A stretch of DNA of 64,000 nt, from assembly GCA_037893225.1 (NCBI GenBank), contig JAZGUH010000157.1, positions 1 to 64,000 of the forward strand. Reading direction: 5' to 3'. This document shows, one piece after another, positions 39,754 through 50,727 of the stretch. Each line of letters opens with the position of its first letter. The stretch's first letter is position 1. Below the pieces are notes generated by a model. That model was not told the origin of the DNA. It did not search any database and worked only from the letters and a program-made list of their open reading frames with translations. This DNA is from Hippasteria phrygiana (lineage: Eukaryota; Echinodermata; Asteroidea; Valvatida; Goniasteridae). Made by a program: the position numbers and the translations under genes.

Positions 39754-42700
39754 ATGTCGTCAAAGGACAAGTCAGAGAAGACAAAGCTAGATTCTGCATG
39801 CACACCGACACCCTTTGCAGTTTCAACACCGAACACTTCCAATGCTGATCAAGAAATTGGTTCTTCTTCAGCCACCATGGAGTCAATCCTTGGAGACCAC
39901 CAGCTGATGAAGAAGATCCAAAGGCACATTCATGAGGCTGATACCAGATCTGAACTGTCAGTTCGAACCAAATCGTCACGTCGAACATGTTCTTCACAAT
40001 CGTCCATGGTCTCCACAAAGGCTGCCCTTGCAGCCGAAGCAGCTGCTTTAAAGACACAGCTTCAATTTGCTGATGCTGAGAACGCAAAAAAGGCAGAGCT
40101 GGAAATGAAGCAGGCTGAGCTTGAAAAGCTACGCACCATGCGAGACCTCCAGGCAACTGAAGCCAAACTGAATGCTATTTGCAGGGTACAGCAAGAGGAA
40201 AATGCTTGTCCCAGCATCAGCGAGATGGTAGCACCAGAAGACAAAGATGTGATGATGGAGAATTATCTGGGATCATTTCAAACATCAAACCACAGCAATG
40301 ATGACTGTATAGTCTCTGAAGGACTGACTACGGGCACCCAACTTGCCCCAACTGCGATTACAGGGACATATTTTGCCCCAACTGCTACCACGGGCACAGA
40401 ACTTGCCCAACCTGCGACTACAGGCACCCAACTTGCCCCAACTGCGATTACAGGGACATATTTTGCCCCACCTGCGTCTACGGGCATACAACTTGCCCCA
40501 CCTGCGACTACCGGGACATATTTTGCCCCAACTGCGACAACAGGGATACACTTTGCCCAACCTGCGACTACCGGCACCCAACTTGCCCCACCTGCGACTA
40601 CCGGGACATATTTTGCCCCAACTGCGACAACAGGGATACACTTTGCCCAACCTGCGACTACCGGCACCCAACTTGCCCCACCTGCGACTACCGGGACATA
40701 TTTTGCCCCAACTGCGACAACAGGGATACACTTTGCCTCACCTGCGTCTACGGGCACACGACTAGCCCAACCTGCGACTACGGGCACCCGACTTGCCCCA
40801 CCTGCGATTACAGGGACATATTTTGCCCCACCTGCGTCTACGGGCATATATCTTGCTCCACCTGCATCTACGGGTACGCACTTTGCCCCAGCTCCACTTA
40901 CAGAGACACACAGTGCTGAACAGACTTCAGCCATGGACATACTTGGCATCACAAAATGCCTGGTCGATCAGCTCAGCCTGAGCCGTCTGCCCCCTCCAGA
41001 GCCTGGACTTTTCTCTGGGGACCCACTCAAATTTCCGAGTTGGAAGAGTAGTTTTGAAACACTGATAGAACGCCGAGGAATACTTCCATCAGAACGCCTT
41101 CACTACCTAAAGAAATATTTGGCAGGGTCTGCGAAGGACGTTGTGGAAGGCTTCTTCCTGTTGTCGGAGGATGATGCCTACCTCAAGGCAAAGAAGCTGC
41201 TCCAGCAGAGATACGGTGACCCCTTCATTGTGGCTAGTGCCTTTCGTGATAAGCTAGACTCCTGGGCCAAGATTTCCTCCAGAGATGGTACAGGCTTACG
41301 ACGTTTTGCAGACTTCCTGCGACAGTGCGAAGCTGCGATGCAAACCGTCCAAAGCTTGAACATTCTCAACGATGAGAGGGAGAACAGGAAAATGCTCACC
41401 AAGTTACCCGAGTGGCTGGTTGCACGATGGGCCCGAAAGGCAGCAGAATCGAAGGAAACCAAGCAGATGTTTCCCCCGTTCACAGAATTCGTGAACTTCA
41501 TAACAAGGGAGGCTAACATCGCATGTGACCCCATCACATCTCTCCAGTCTGTGAGAGCAATGGACAAACCCGAGGAATCAAGGAATTCAAGGACAAGCCG
41601 AGGAAATGAAAAGGGTTTTGAAAAGAGAAGTTCATTCTCTACAGATGTGACCAAGACAACTCGGGAAAGAACATCCAAACCACAGTCATGTTTCCTGTGC
41701 CACAAGGACAATCATCACTTGAGCGAATGCAAAATATTTCTTTCCAAGCCATTGACAGAGAGGAAAGACTTCGTGATGAAAAGGGGATTGTGCTTTGGCT
41801 GCCTATTTCAAGGTCACAGATCTAAGGAGTGCCGGAACAGAAAAACATGCAGTACCTGTGCTAAGAAGCATCCCACTGCACTCCATGGTGATGTTAAGAA
41901 GCCAGATCAACAGGATGCACTGACAAAATCAGAGCACTCATCAGTGAAGTCAACTAGTTCACATACGAGAGTAAGCCATCTCAGTGAAACATCAGAAGGC
42001 AGCAAAGCATCCATGATCGTTCCAGTATGGATATCCCACCAAGACAGTCCTGAAAGGGAACGCTTAATCTACGCTCTGCTTGACACACAGTCGGACACAT
42101 CTTTCATTCTTGACAGCACGTGTAAAGCCATTGGAGCCAAAGGACCTAAGGTACAGCTCTTGTTGTCCACCATGTACTCCAGGAACCAGAAAGTAGACTC
42201 CAAAAAGATTAAAGGCCTACAAGTTCGTGGTCACAACAGTGAAGTACGAATAACTCTCCCTGCGACATTCACAAGAGAAATCATGCCGGCGAATCGCTCC
42301 CATATCCCAACTACTGAAATGGCTCACAACTGGCCACATCTTCAGAGGATGGCGAACGAATTGATGCCTTTGTCAGATTGTGAAATCGGGCTACTGATTG
42401 GCTACAACTGCGCCCGGGCACTTGCCCCTCGGGAAGTGATACCCCCCACCGATGATGATCCCTATGCTCAGAGAACAGATCTTGGATGGGGTATTGTCGG
42501 CATCGTGAACCCTAATTCAGATGACGGTGACAACCGCGTGGACCCCATCGGCGTAAGCCACAAAGTCCTCTCGTGCGAAATGCCACCTGACGGTTCTGAC
42601 GAGTTAGCAGTACAAAGCCATTCTCTGATCTGCTTTAAGACTCGAGTCAAGGAAGTCATTAGCCCTCTCGACATAACAGAGATGATGAGCCTGGATTTTT

Positions 42701-45700
42701 CAGAGCGAACTACAGAAGACAAACCCTTTTCACAAGATGACAAGAAGTTTCTTGCCAAGATAAAGGAAGGAATCCACCAGCGACCAGACAGCTACTACGA
42801 GATGCCTCTACCGTTTCGAGAGAGCAATCCAGACCTTCCAAACAACAAGTCTTTGGCCCTACATCGCTTAAACTATCTCAAGTGCCGATTCAGGAAGAAT
42901 CCAAACTTCCATGATGATTACACCTCGTTTGTAGGCGACATCATACAGAAGGGCCATGCAGAACGAGTGCCTATGGGAGATTGCAGCAGTAAGAAGCCTG
43001 GGGTGTGGTACATTCCCCACCACGGCATCTATCATCCCAAAAAGCCAGGAAAGATTCGCGTGGTCTTCGACTGCAGTGCGACATTCAAAGGGGTGTCTCT
43101 AAACGGTCATCTTCTCCAGGGCCCAGATCTGATCAACAATCTTGTTGGCATACTGTGCAGATTCCGGCAAAATCCCATTGCATTCATGTGTGATGTGGAG
43201 CAAATGTTCCACCAGTTCAAGGTCAACTGCGAACACCGCGACTACTTGAGGTTCCTTTGGTGGGAAGGTGGAGACTTCAATACCGATCCTTTAGAGTACA
43301 GAATGGGTGTACACGTGTTCGGCGCTGTATCATCCCCAGGATGTGCCAACTTCGGCTTAAAGTCCATTGCAGAGGACTACAGGAGTGAGTGCGGAGAACA
43401 GGCAGCCCAATTCGTCCAACGGGACTTTTATGTAGACGATGGGTTGAAGTCAGTCTCATCTTCTAGAGAAGCCATCAGTCTCATCAACCAAACCAAGGAT
43501 CTGTGTTCACGAGGCGGGCTTCACCTTCACAAGTTTGTGTCCAATTCTAGAGATGTGATGGAGTGTATCGAGCCTAAGGAACGTGCAAAGGGCATACAGG
43601 ACCTCGATCTCACTAATGATACTCTCCCTGTTGAAAGAGCTTTAGGTGTCCAGTGGTGCGTGGAATCCGACTGTTTCAATTTCCGCATCGCTCTACAAGA
43701 CAAGCCCTTGACGAGACGAGGCATCCTGTCAACCATAGGATCCATCTACGACCCACTAGGTTTTGTTGCACCTGTGCTACTGACGGGAAGAAGAATTTTA
43801 CAAGATCTGTGCAGAAATCAAGTCGACTGGGATTCACCACTAGACGATGAGATTAGGTCGCGCTGGGAGAACTGGAGAAGAAGCCTTCCCGGCCTTGAAG
43901 GGCTGATGATACCCCGATGCTTTCAGCCAGATTCCTTTGGAAATGTGGTGTCAAGAGAACTCCATCACTTCTCGGATGCCAGCACTATTGGCTATGCACA
44001 GTGCACCTACCTCAGGCAGATTGACAATCGTAACCAAGTCCACTGTTCACTAGTGATGGGGAAAAGTCGAGTGACCCCGTTGAAACTGACTACTATACCA
44101 AGACTCGAGCTCACAGCAGCAGTAGTGTCCGTCAGAGTGGGTTCTCAACTCCAAAGGGAGCTGGATGTTGATGTGACACACTTCTACTGGACTGATAGCA
44201 ACATTGTGCTGGGCTATATCAGCAACGAGACCCGAAGATTCCAAGTGTTCGTTGCGAACAGAGTTCAGCAAATAAGGAATCATTCCGACCCCAGCCAGTG
44301 GAGACATGTTGCTTCCAAAGACAATCCAGCCGATGAAGGTTCCAGAGGCATCACATCCTCGGAGCTGGCAACGTCCAAGTGGCTCAGGGGACCAACATTC
44401 CTGTGGGAAGAAAATCTCCCCGCGAAACAAAACCCAGGCTACCAACTCATGGAAGGCGATCCAGAAGTGAAGGCCGTGCAAGTCATGTCGACACAGTCAA
44501 CACTCCCTGTTATAGATCTAACACGCTTTTCAGACTGGCGTCAAGCTAAGCGAGTCATTGCCATTTGCATAGACTTCAAGAAAAGGCTTCAAAATCGAAT
44601 TAAGAGGAAATCTCAAGAGGGGACCCAAAATGATGCCCAAAGGATGGCAACCCTCCCCAACCAGAAACGTCTCGCTGTCCAAGACCTTCAGCATGCTGAG
44701 ATCCAGATACTCAAGCTCGGCCAGAAGGAAGCATTTCCTCAAGAATTGCAGGCACTTTCATGCCTCAAAGTGGATAGCAGTGACGTTGATAGACAAACAG
44801 CGAGGAAACGGAATCGTACACTGAGGAAGACGAGTTCCATCTTCAAACTCGATCCCTTCATAGATGAAGATGGTGTCATGAGAGTTGGCGGGCGCATCCA
44901 GAAAGCAGAAACATCCTTCGGCTTTAAGCATCCAGCAATTCTTCCTCGGAAACACTACGTCACTGAGATGATAGTCCGGTACTTTCATCAGCAAGTCGCC
45001 CATCAAGGTCGAAGCATGACAACACAGGCCATACGATCTAATGGCTTCTGGATAGTCGGTTGCAGTTCAGCTGTAGCCAGTCTCATCCATCGATGCGTCA
45101 AGTGTCGCAGATTGTACAGCAAACCTGGAGAACAGAAGATGGCCAATCTCCCCGAAGACAGACTCCAGCCTGCACCGCCTTTCACCTACTGTGGAGTCGA
45201 TTACTTTGGCCCATGGACCATAAAGGAAGGTAGAAAGGAAGTGAAACGGTATGGGGTGTTATTCACCTGTATGGCATCAAGGGCAATCCATATCGAAGTG
45301 GCCAACTCTCTCACGACCGACTCCTTTATCAACGCTCTACGTCGCTTCACAGCAGTGCGTGGGTCAGTAAGACTACTGAGGTCGGACCGAGGCACCAACT
45401 TTGTCGGTACAGAGTTAGAATTGAAGAGAGCTGTAGAAGAGATTGACCAGACCAAGGTACGACACTTCCTTGGAGGAAAAGGATGTGACTACCCCTCAGC
45501 AAAGATGAATGCTCCCTCATCAAGTCACGCAGGAGGTGTTTGGGAGAGACAAATAAGATCAGTGAGGAGAGTGCTCAACGCCCTTGTGGAACAGCATGGG
45601 ACGCAACTCGATGATGAATCACTCAGGACTCTTATGTGTGAGTCCGCAGCGATAGTCAACGGTCGACCACTGTCAGTGGACAACCTTAATGACCCTAAGT

Positions 45701-46134
45701 CACCAGAACCACTCACCCCCAACCATCTGCTTACCTTGAAGTCCAGCGTCATCCTTCCACCACCGGGTACATTTCAGCGTGTGGATGTGTACTCAAAGAA
45801 ACGTTGGAGAAGGGTCCAACACCTGGTGAACGAGTTCTGGGCTCGATGGAAAAAGGAGTTTCTACATACTCTTCAAGTGCGTCAGAAATGGACCAAGGAA
45901 AAACCGGAAGTGAAAGTGGGAGACATCGTCATAATAGTGGACGATAACCTAGCACGCAACCAATGGCAGCTCGGACGAGTGTCAGAAGTCTTTCCGAGCA
46001 CTGACGGGCATGTTCGAAGAGTAAAGCTAGCCATAGCTGACTCTACTTTGGATACCAAAGGCAAGAGGACCCGTCCAACCAGATATCTTGAACGCCCGAT
46101 TCAGAAGCTTGTTGTCCTCCTCGAGAGCCAGTAG
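39754..46134 (+). CDS. BEL/Pao gag-pol polyprotein
   Basis: A 2126-residue frame in order: a coiled-coil-prone N-terminal part (residues about 90-145, AEAAALKTQL and following); a Thr/Pro-rich tandem array (192-380); a gag-like DUF1759 region (about 412-560); two zinc knuckles (CFLCHKDNHHLSEC near 645 and CFGCLFQGHRSKEC near 679); a pepsin-like protease with active-site LLDTQSDTS near 777; reverse transcriptase with the catalytic YVDD at 1226-1229; an RNase H-like part; an HHCC zinc-binding domain (about 1727-1800); integrase with D1816, D1878 and E1931; and a C-terminal DUF5641-type domain. This protease-RT-RH-integrase order is that of BEL/Pao. All catalytic residues I can check are present. 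The protease motif has Q where DTG is more usual; family variants exist. Gag and Pol are in one frame, so no frameshift is needed. Confidence 0.96.
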   Translation: MSSKDKSEKTKLDSACTPTPFAVSTPNTSNADQEIGSSSATMESILGDHQLMKKIQRHIHEADTRSELSVRTKSSRRTCSSQSSMVSTKAALAAEAAALKTQLQFADAENAKKAELEMKQAELEKLRTMRDLQATEAKLNAICRVQQEENACPSISEMVAPEDKDVMMENYLGSFQTSNHSNDDCIVSEGLTTGTQLAPTAITGTYFAPTATTGTELAQPATTGTQLAPTAITGTYFAPPASTGIQLAPPATTGTYFAPTATTGIHFAQPATTGTQLAPPATTGTYFAPTATTGIHFAQPATTGTQLAPPATTGTYFAPTATTGIHFASPASTGTRLAQPATTGTRLAPPAITGTYFAPPASTGIYLAPPASTGTHFAPAPLTETHSAEQTSAMDILGITKCLVDQLSLSRLPPPEPGLFSGDPLKFPSWKSSFETLIERRGILPSERLHYLKKYLAGSAKDVVEGFFLLSEDDAYLKAKKLLQQRYGDPFIVASAFRDKLDSWAKISSRDGTGLRRFADFLRQCEAAMQTVQSLNILNDERENRKMLTKLPEWLVARWARKAAESKETKQMFPPFTEFVNFITREANIACDPITSLQSVRAMDKPEESRNSRTSRGNEKGFEKRSSFSTDVTKTTRERTSKPQSCFLCHKDNHHLSECKIFLSKPLTERKDFVMKRGLCFGCLFQGHRSKECRNRKTCSTCAKKHPTALHGDVKKPDQQDALTKSEHSSVKSTSSHTRVSHLSETSEGSKASMIVPVWISHQDSPERERLIYALLDTQSDTSFILDSTCKAIGAKGPKVQLLLSTMYSRNQKVDSKKIKGLQVRGHNSEVRITLPATFTREIMPANRSHIPTTEMAHNWPHLQRMANELMPLSDCEIGLLIGYNCARALAPREVIPPTDDDPYAQRTDLGWGIVGIVNPNSDDGDNRVDPIGVSHKVLSCEMPPDGSDELAVQSHSLICFKTRVKEVISPLDITEMMSLDFSERTTEDKPFSQDDKKFLAKIKEGIHQRPDSYYEMPLPFRESNPDLPNNKSLALHRLNYLKCRFRKNPNFHDDYTSFVGDIIQKGHAERVPMGDCSSKKPGVWYIPHHGIYHPKKPGKIRVVFDCSATFKGVSLNGHLLQGPDLINNLVGILCRFRQNPIAFMCDVEQMFHQFKVNCEHRDYLRFLWWEGGDFNTDPLEYRMGVHVFGAVSSPGCANFGLKSIAEDYRSECGEQAAQFVQRDFYVDDGLKSVSSSREAISLINQTKDLCSRGGLHLHKFVSNSRDVMECIEPKERAKGIQDLDLTNDTLPVERALGVQWCVESDCFNFRIALQDKPLTRRGILSTIGSIYDPLGFVAPVLLTGRRILQDLCRNQVDWDSPLDDEIRSRWENWRRSLPGLEGLMIPRCFQPDSFGNVVSRELHHFSDASTIGYAQCTYLRQIDNRNQVHCSLVMGKSRVTPLKLTTIPRLELTAAVVSVRVGSQLQRELDVDVTHFYWTDSNIVLGYISNETRRFQVFVANRVQQIRNHSDPSQWRHVASKDNPADEGSRGITSSELATSKWLRGPTFLWEENLPAKQNPGYQLMEGDPEVKAVQVMSTQSTLPVIDLTRFSDWRQAKRVIAICIDFKKRLQNRIKRKSQEGTQNDAQRMATLPNQKRLAVQDLQHAEIQILKLGQKEAFPQELQALSCLKVDSSDVDRQTARKRNRTLRKTSSIFKLDPFIDEDGVMRVGGRIQKAETSFGFKHPAILPRKHYVTEMIVRYFHQQVAHQGRSMTTQAIRSNGFWIVGCSSAVASLIHRCVKCRRLYSKPGEQKMANLPEDRLQPAPPFTYCGVDYFGPWTIKEGRKEVKRYGVLFTCMASRAIHIEVANSLTTDSFINALRRFTAVRGSVRLLRSDRGTNFVGTELELKRAVEEIDQTKVRHFLGGKGCDYPSAKMNAPSSSHAGGVWERQIRSVRRVLNALVEQHGTQLDDESLRTLMCESAAIVNGRPLSVDNLNDPKSPEPLTPNHLLTLKSSVILPPPGTFQRVDVYSKKRWRRVQHLVNEFWARWKKEFLHTLQVRQKWTKEKPEVKVGDIVIIVDDNLARNQWQLGRVSEVFPSTDGHVRRVKLAIADSTLDTKGKRTRPTRYLERPIQKLVVLLESQ
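40327..40896 (+). repeat. 30-bp tandem array inside gag (18-19 copies)
   Basis: The array encodes a 10-residue unit of the type TGTxxAPPAT. Copies differ at the two variable positions (QL, YF, HF, EL, RL). A higher-order period of three units (90 bp: QL, YF, HF) is repeated almost exactly three times between about 40480 and 40750. It keeps the reading frame throughout. Confidence 0.95.
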
Positions 46135-46384
46135 CAGGAAACCGGGAATCCCCACCAAGGAGCCTTTAATCACTCCTAACTTGTGGTACACCTGATGTAA
46201 CTGTGTAGATTATGTTAAAGCGTTGAGACCTGGCCTTTAAAGGTGTTGGCACCTGTTTGTGCCTTATGTTAAGAGTTAAACCTGATTATGTATTACTAGC
46301 TTAAAGGGTTTATGTTCATTGTATTCTGATTGACAGTTTTTCTGTTTTTGAAATCAAAATTAGATTGCTAATTTTGGGGAGCCA

Positions 46385-46994
46385 TGTAAATGTGTCCTGA
46401 TGATCACATTTTATTGTATAGCGCCCTCTGTTGAAGTACAGTGGAGTACACTCCTTAGCAACAAACAAACGAATAACGCACATGTTCAATCTCATAGCAG
46501 TCAGCCTTTTAACACTGATTTTGGATCGTTTTCTCTGCTAATCAGCTAATAATTCCACTGATAAGAACAAAAGGATGCAAGGAGGTAAATTTGTTACACT
46601 TATTTGTCTTGGACAAGAAGTAATGTCCTTGTATTTGATGAGATGTTATGATATTTTCGTGACTTAATTCTTACCATGACCAGCAAATGATTACTTCGTT
46701 TGTGCTCAAACTCAGTCTGATTTTCTGATGTTTATTACACTTATATACATGTAATCGATATACACAACTGTCATATATTACATTTTGTGGACTACATGTA
46801 TTGTTTATTCACAGTTTTCACGGAGCCAATGCGACAATAAATCTTCTTGAACCTGAGGCTTCTGTCGAGACCCTTGTTAATCCTTGACCTGCGACCTCTG
46901 ACCCATCCCATGTCAGAAACTCTTGCGAACCCCCAGCAGTAGCACTACTGATGAATGCTAGACACGCATTCCCCCCTGAAGTGCTGCCGTTACA
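46385..46994 (+). repeat. BEL/Pao 3' LTR
   Basis: Copy of the 5' LTR, followed by the target duplication ACCGT. The AATAAA within it probably terminates the genomic transcript. Confidence 0.95.
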
Positions 46995-49092
46995 ACCGTC
47001 AACAGTGTAGTTGAACATTGCATGGGTACCAATTATACAGCTCATAGCTACTTGGCTGCGCTGATGTGTGATATCATGCTTTCAGTGTGTCAGTCGTTTT
47101 TATAGACCGGACACGTGATTGTTCTAGGCCAATCAAAATACAGTATACAAGACGGAGACATAACAATTCCATTTATAACGCGTAACGACAAAGAGAAGTA
47201 ATAAAACGCCCCCCCCCCCCCCCCGTCCGCCCCCCCCCCCCCCACCCCCGAAAAGAAAGAGGTGGACCCTATAGTGCTAACTTGCAAGACTCACGTTTCC
47301 TTTGTCGCTGATGATAGGCCTAGTACTTTAATACCATAATTCCTACGATCTGCACAGCTTGCATGCAGGACAGTCGAGTATCACAATCGGGTCAATCTAT
47401 TAGGGTTTGAGTTCAAAGTGTACTTTTTGAGACATCAGGCTTTGACCATGGTAATTAACTTCTGAGCGTGTCTGCCAGTGGCTTATCAGTTTATTTATCA
47501 GTTTATCAACCTCTAAATTTGGTCGTGCCAATACGATATTTACATGGGGGGCGTGGGGGAGATTCCCCCCCCCCCCCCCCCAATTCGCAAACGCAGAAAA
47601 TAATATTATCATTAAGAAAAATACTGTCAGCGCCTCCCCCATTGTAACATCCAAGCACCTCCCCCTCTCCCACTTGCCCCCCCCCCCCCCCCCCCCCATG
47701 GAGAGAGCCCTGGCATGCAAACAAGTACAGTGGTTTTAATATTATTATCATTCTTAAAGTAACATTTCTGTTTAAATATTACAAGAGCCCATCATGGATG
47801 AAAATGCGGGTCCGATATTGGTCGTAACCTATGCCCATTAATTGCTTGGCTAATTAGATACGGAACTAGACTTTTTTTCACCCAAGTGACGAAATAACAT
47901 AGCTTATGAAAACAATGTCATCACGTGAGGACCTGCATGGAGCGATCATAGTTCATGCGCTTATGACAGTCTCATGGCCAGTTTGCTCTACGAATACTGA
48001 GTACCAACCATTCATCAGTGGTGTAGCGACGGGGAGATTTGTATTCTCCCCCCACCCCTCAAAAAAGAAAAAAAAAGACGAAAATGAAAGGGGTGAGGAA
48101 AAAGCCATGGAATACTCCCTCCCCCTGTAATGGATCGATAGATGTCAACTATACATATCCGGAAAAAAAATCCCGAGAGACATGGCGCCACCAACGTCGT
48201 AGGTAGTCCCCCCCCCCCCCCCCCACCCCCCTTTAAATTATTTTTCGCATGGGAATTTTTTACGGGGGAAATTTTGATAGATTACTGTCCGTGTTTTTAA
48301 AAAAAGTTATTTAGTTTTATTTTTAATATATTCTTCTGATTTCATGTGAACGAAAAACCGCCTTTTTCTATTTAGGCACCTGTAACCTGCAAGAAAAGGC
48401 TTCTATAATTGGTTGCTTCGTGCATCTAATGCACAGAAAGATACGCCGGACCGGAATTATTGTCGGGACGCAAATAATTCCACATTTTTTCAAAGTAATA
48501 ATTCGATAACAAATTGTGGGTTGGTACTTTTCGTTCAATGTCTCATTCGAAAGCGCATAACTTTTGTTCCGCTAGAAATATATCAATTTAAAATGTATTT
48601 TTTTTTTTTTGGGGGGGGGGGGGTGAAACTCGAAATGAACACGGAGAGTATAATCTTTCAAAGAATAGAAAAACATCCAACCTCAACCCCAGGAAGAAGT
48701 TCTCGGTAACTACTGCCAGCCCCCACCCCCCCCCCCCCCCCCCCCCCGGTCAAATTAACTCAACATTTTGGTGCAAATTTGTAGAATTTTGTTTCATCCC
48801 GGGTCCACCTCTATTCTGAAAAAAAATAAATCAATTACAATGGAAAAGTCGAGTGATCTCTGCGGGTCGCGCGCTTTTTTTCCTGGGTGGACACATTCTC
48901 CGTTGGATAAAGCGGACAGAATAACATATACACGTATAGAGGGAGACAGTTAGCCTAGGAAATAAACGTGTCCGAGGGACGCAATAACACAGTACCCCGC
49001 GCCGGCACAAAAAGGCAAATTCATCAGCCGGACAAAATATTAGCCTGGGGTGACCCGCGGGGGAACTGGGGAACCAGAACAAAACAGAACAT
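46995..49092. other. Intergenic with many C and G homopolymer runs
   Basis: No gene recognised. C runs lie near 47210-47243, 47567-47581, 47678-47697, 48209-48224 and 48727-48748, and a G run near 48610-48622. Several are flanked by short inverted sequence, so they may mark small non-autonomous elements. Open frames through these runs are Pro- or Gly-only and not credible. Confidence 0.45.
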
Positions 49093-50163
49093 GGGCCAAT
49101 TTCATAGAGCTGCTTAAGCACAAAATTTGCTTAAGCACCAACAAAATTAATAAAATCCAAGACCGTAGAAGGGAAAGATCGTGCAGCGCCCGATGAAACG
49201 CTATAACGTCATTATTTTCGACTATGGAGAAGGGCGCCCCTAGCGCCCTAAAGGTAAACGCGTGCTTGCGGCGCGGCGCTGGCAAATCCATACGAGAAGC
49301 ACAGCTTCGGGTGTGAAATGCGAGCGGGATTTTCATTGATGAAGAAAAAACTTCACAAAGATGACAAAATGAAGAAATGAAGAGACAAATAAAGGAATAA
49401 GTGAATGGATAAATATTATCACGGAGGTACCTCCATTATAATACATGTAGTTACGTTGTTTTAGTGACATGATTTAGTGATATTTATAGGCCTACTGGGA
49501 ATTTAGTTTTGTACAATATCATTTGGTTATTGAGGCGACGAGACGGGCCAATATGAAGTAAATTAAGGACTGAAGTTTTTTTCCACATGTGCAGGCGCGG
49601 ATGGATCCGGGGGGAGGGGATCGAACCCCCCCCCCCCCCCCCCCCCTGCTCGTTTCCAATTTATTTATTTTTATTTTTTATTTTTATTTTTTTCTTGTAG
49701 GGGTCTACGCCTAAAGTTGCAAACCAGAAAAGCAGAAACCCTGCCTATGGGTAAGAACATAACAAAAAGGTTATATGGCGCCACCAACGGTGATGTCAGC
49801 CCCCCCCCCCCCCCCCTCCGCTTGTACATTTTGTTTCGCAGACGAAACATTATGGGAGTCACCTTTCTGGGAAAATTTCAGAACCCCCCTCCCCCCCAAA
49901 AAAAATCTCCTGATGTGAAACCCAGATTGAAATGTTGTTGAGATGTTGGTTTTAAGTTGGCAAGTATTAGATTTGATTCGTTCCTGATGGGTGGATTTTT
50001 GTTTTTGTTTTAATGTATAAAAAGAAGAAAGCATCTTTGTTTCAATTAAGCAAACAGCTAAATACCAGTCACAAGGCAATATACATCACAGGGAGTCTTG
50101 GCTGGTAACCTGATTTTACTTAAGCAAGGTTTTTGTGCTTGAGCAACTCTATAAAATTGGCCC
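49093..50163. mobile_element. Element with GGGCCAATTT-type inverted ends
   Basis: The left end reads gggccaatttcatagagctg and the right end, in reverse complement, reads ggggccaattttatagagtt. The match continues through gcttaagcacaaaa to about 45 bp, and each end contains its own small hairpin around cttaagca. The flanks gaaca/gaaca may be a target duplication. No transposase ORF is visible. A G/C-run foldback (about 49603-49646) is nested inside. Confidence 0.55.
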
Positions 50164-50727
50164 CTGAACAGTGGCGTAACTGCGGGAAATTTCTGGGGGA
50201 ACCTGGGGGATGCACACATTTTTTTCAAAGGGGAACTTAAAGTACATGAACTGCAGCTTGTATTTTTGTGTGTACATTTCAAGATTTCAAATAGGGGAGG
50301 GGGGAATGGGGAAGGGGGGGTGGGGAAGGGGGGGGTGGGGAAGGGGGGGCACCCCGGGGGGAACGGATGTCAGGTGGGTGGCACTGAACAGAACAAAACA
50401 AATTCCGGGGGGGGGGGGGGAGAATTCCCACAGGAAGTTTCCCCACCTCCCTCTGGCTACGCCACTTATGGGAGGAGGGGCACACAAAATCTCTGCCTAT
50501 TGCCCGACGGGTCCTTCCTGCTGTCGAAAGAATACATTCGACTGGAAACCAGTCTAGTCTAGTCACGTCTGAATGTTGACCGACCGCAAGGTGGCGCTAC
50601 AACTAGTTGTAAATCGTCGTCAAAGAAAAGCGGCCCAAGCCAACCTCGTTACCATGGGTACGATCTTGCGGCGCCATGTTTTCCCACCATGCCTTGCGCG
50701 ATCTTAACCCCTGGAATTGTGTAATTA
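50164..50727. other. Intergenic; GGGGAAGGGGGGG purine tract
   Basis: At 50290-50350 a repeated ggggaagggggggtg sequence forms a long G-rich block, followed by a G run at about 50408-50420. No gene seen. Confidence 0.45.

Larger units (their letters stand above)
38337..46994 (+). mobile_element. Full-length BEL/Pao LTR retrotransposon
   Basis: Two LTRs of 610 bp (38337-38946 and 46385-46994) start TGTAAATG and end GTTACA. I found no difference between them. ACCGT is duplicated at 38332-38336 and 46995-46999. Inside is an 807-bp leader, one 2126-codon gag-pol frame and a 250-bp 3' region; there is no env-like ORF. Identical LTRs and an unbroken frame point to a very recent insertion. I could not identify the tRNA primer-binding site with confidence; a purine-rich ttttggggag directly before the 3' LTR may be the polypurine tract. 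Confidence 0.96.

Noticed and set aside
40343..40765. Plus-strand 140-codon frame of Leu/Pro-rich repeats over the gag array
   Set aside because: Same tandem repeat read in a shifted frame; no domain and no independent start context.
40327..40896. Possible CRISPR-like array (30-bp repeats)
   Set aside because: The repeats are contiguous with no spacers and keep a protein frame inside a retrotransposon in a eukaryote.
40278..40952. Long minus-strand open frame (about 224 codons) over the gag array
   Set aside because: It is the antisense of the 30-bp tandem repeat, which is open in several frames because the unit length is a multiple of three. The sense strand carries the retroelement domains.
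47400..47751. Gly-rich minus-strand ORFs
   Set aside because: Open only because of C-run homopolymers; low complexity.
49040..49336. 98-codon minus-strand ORF
   Set aside because: It lies at the edge of and within the repeat element at 49093-50163; no conserved domain recognised.
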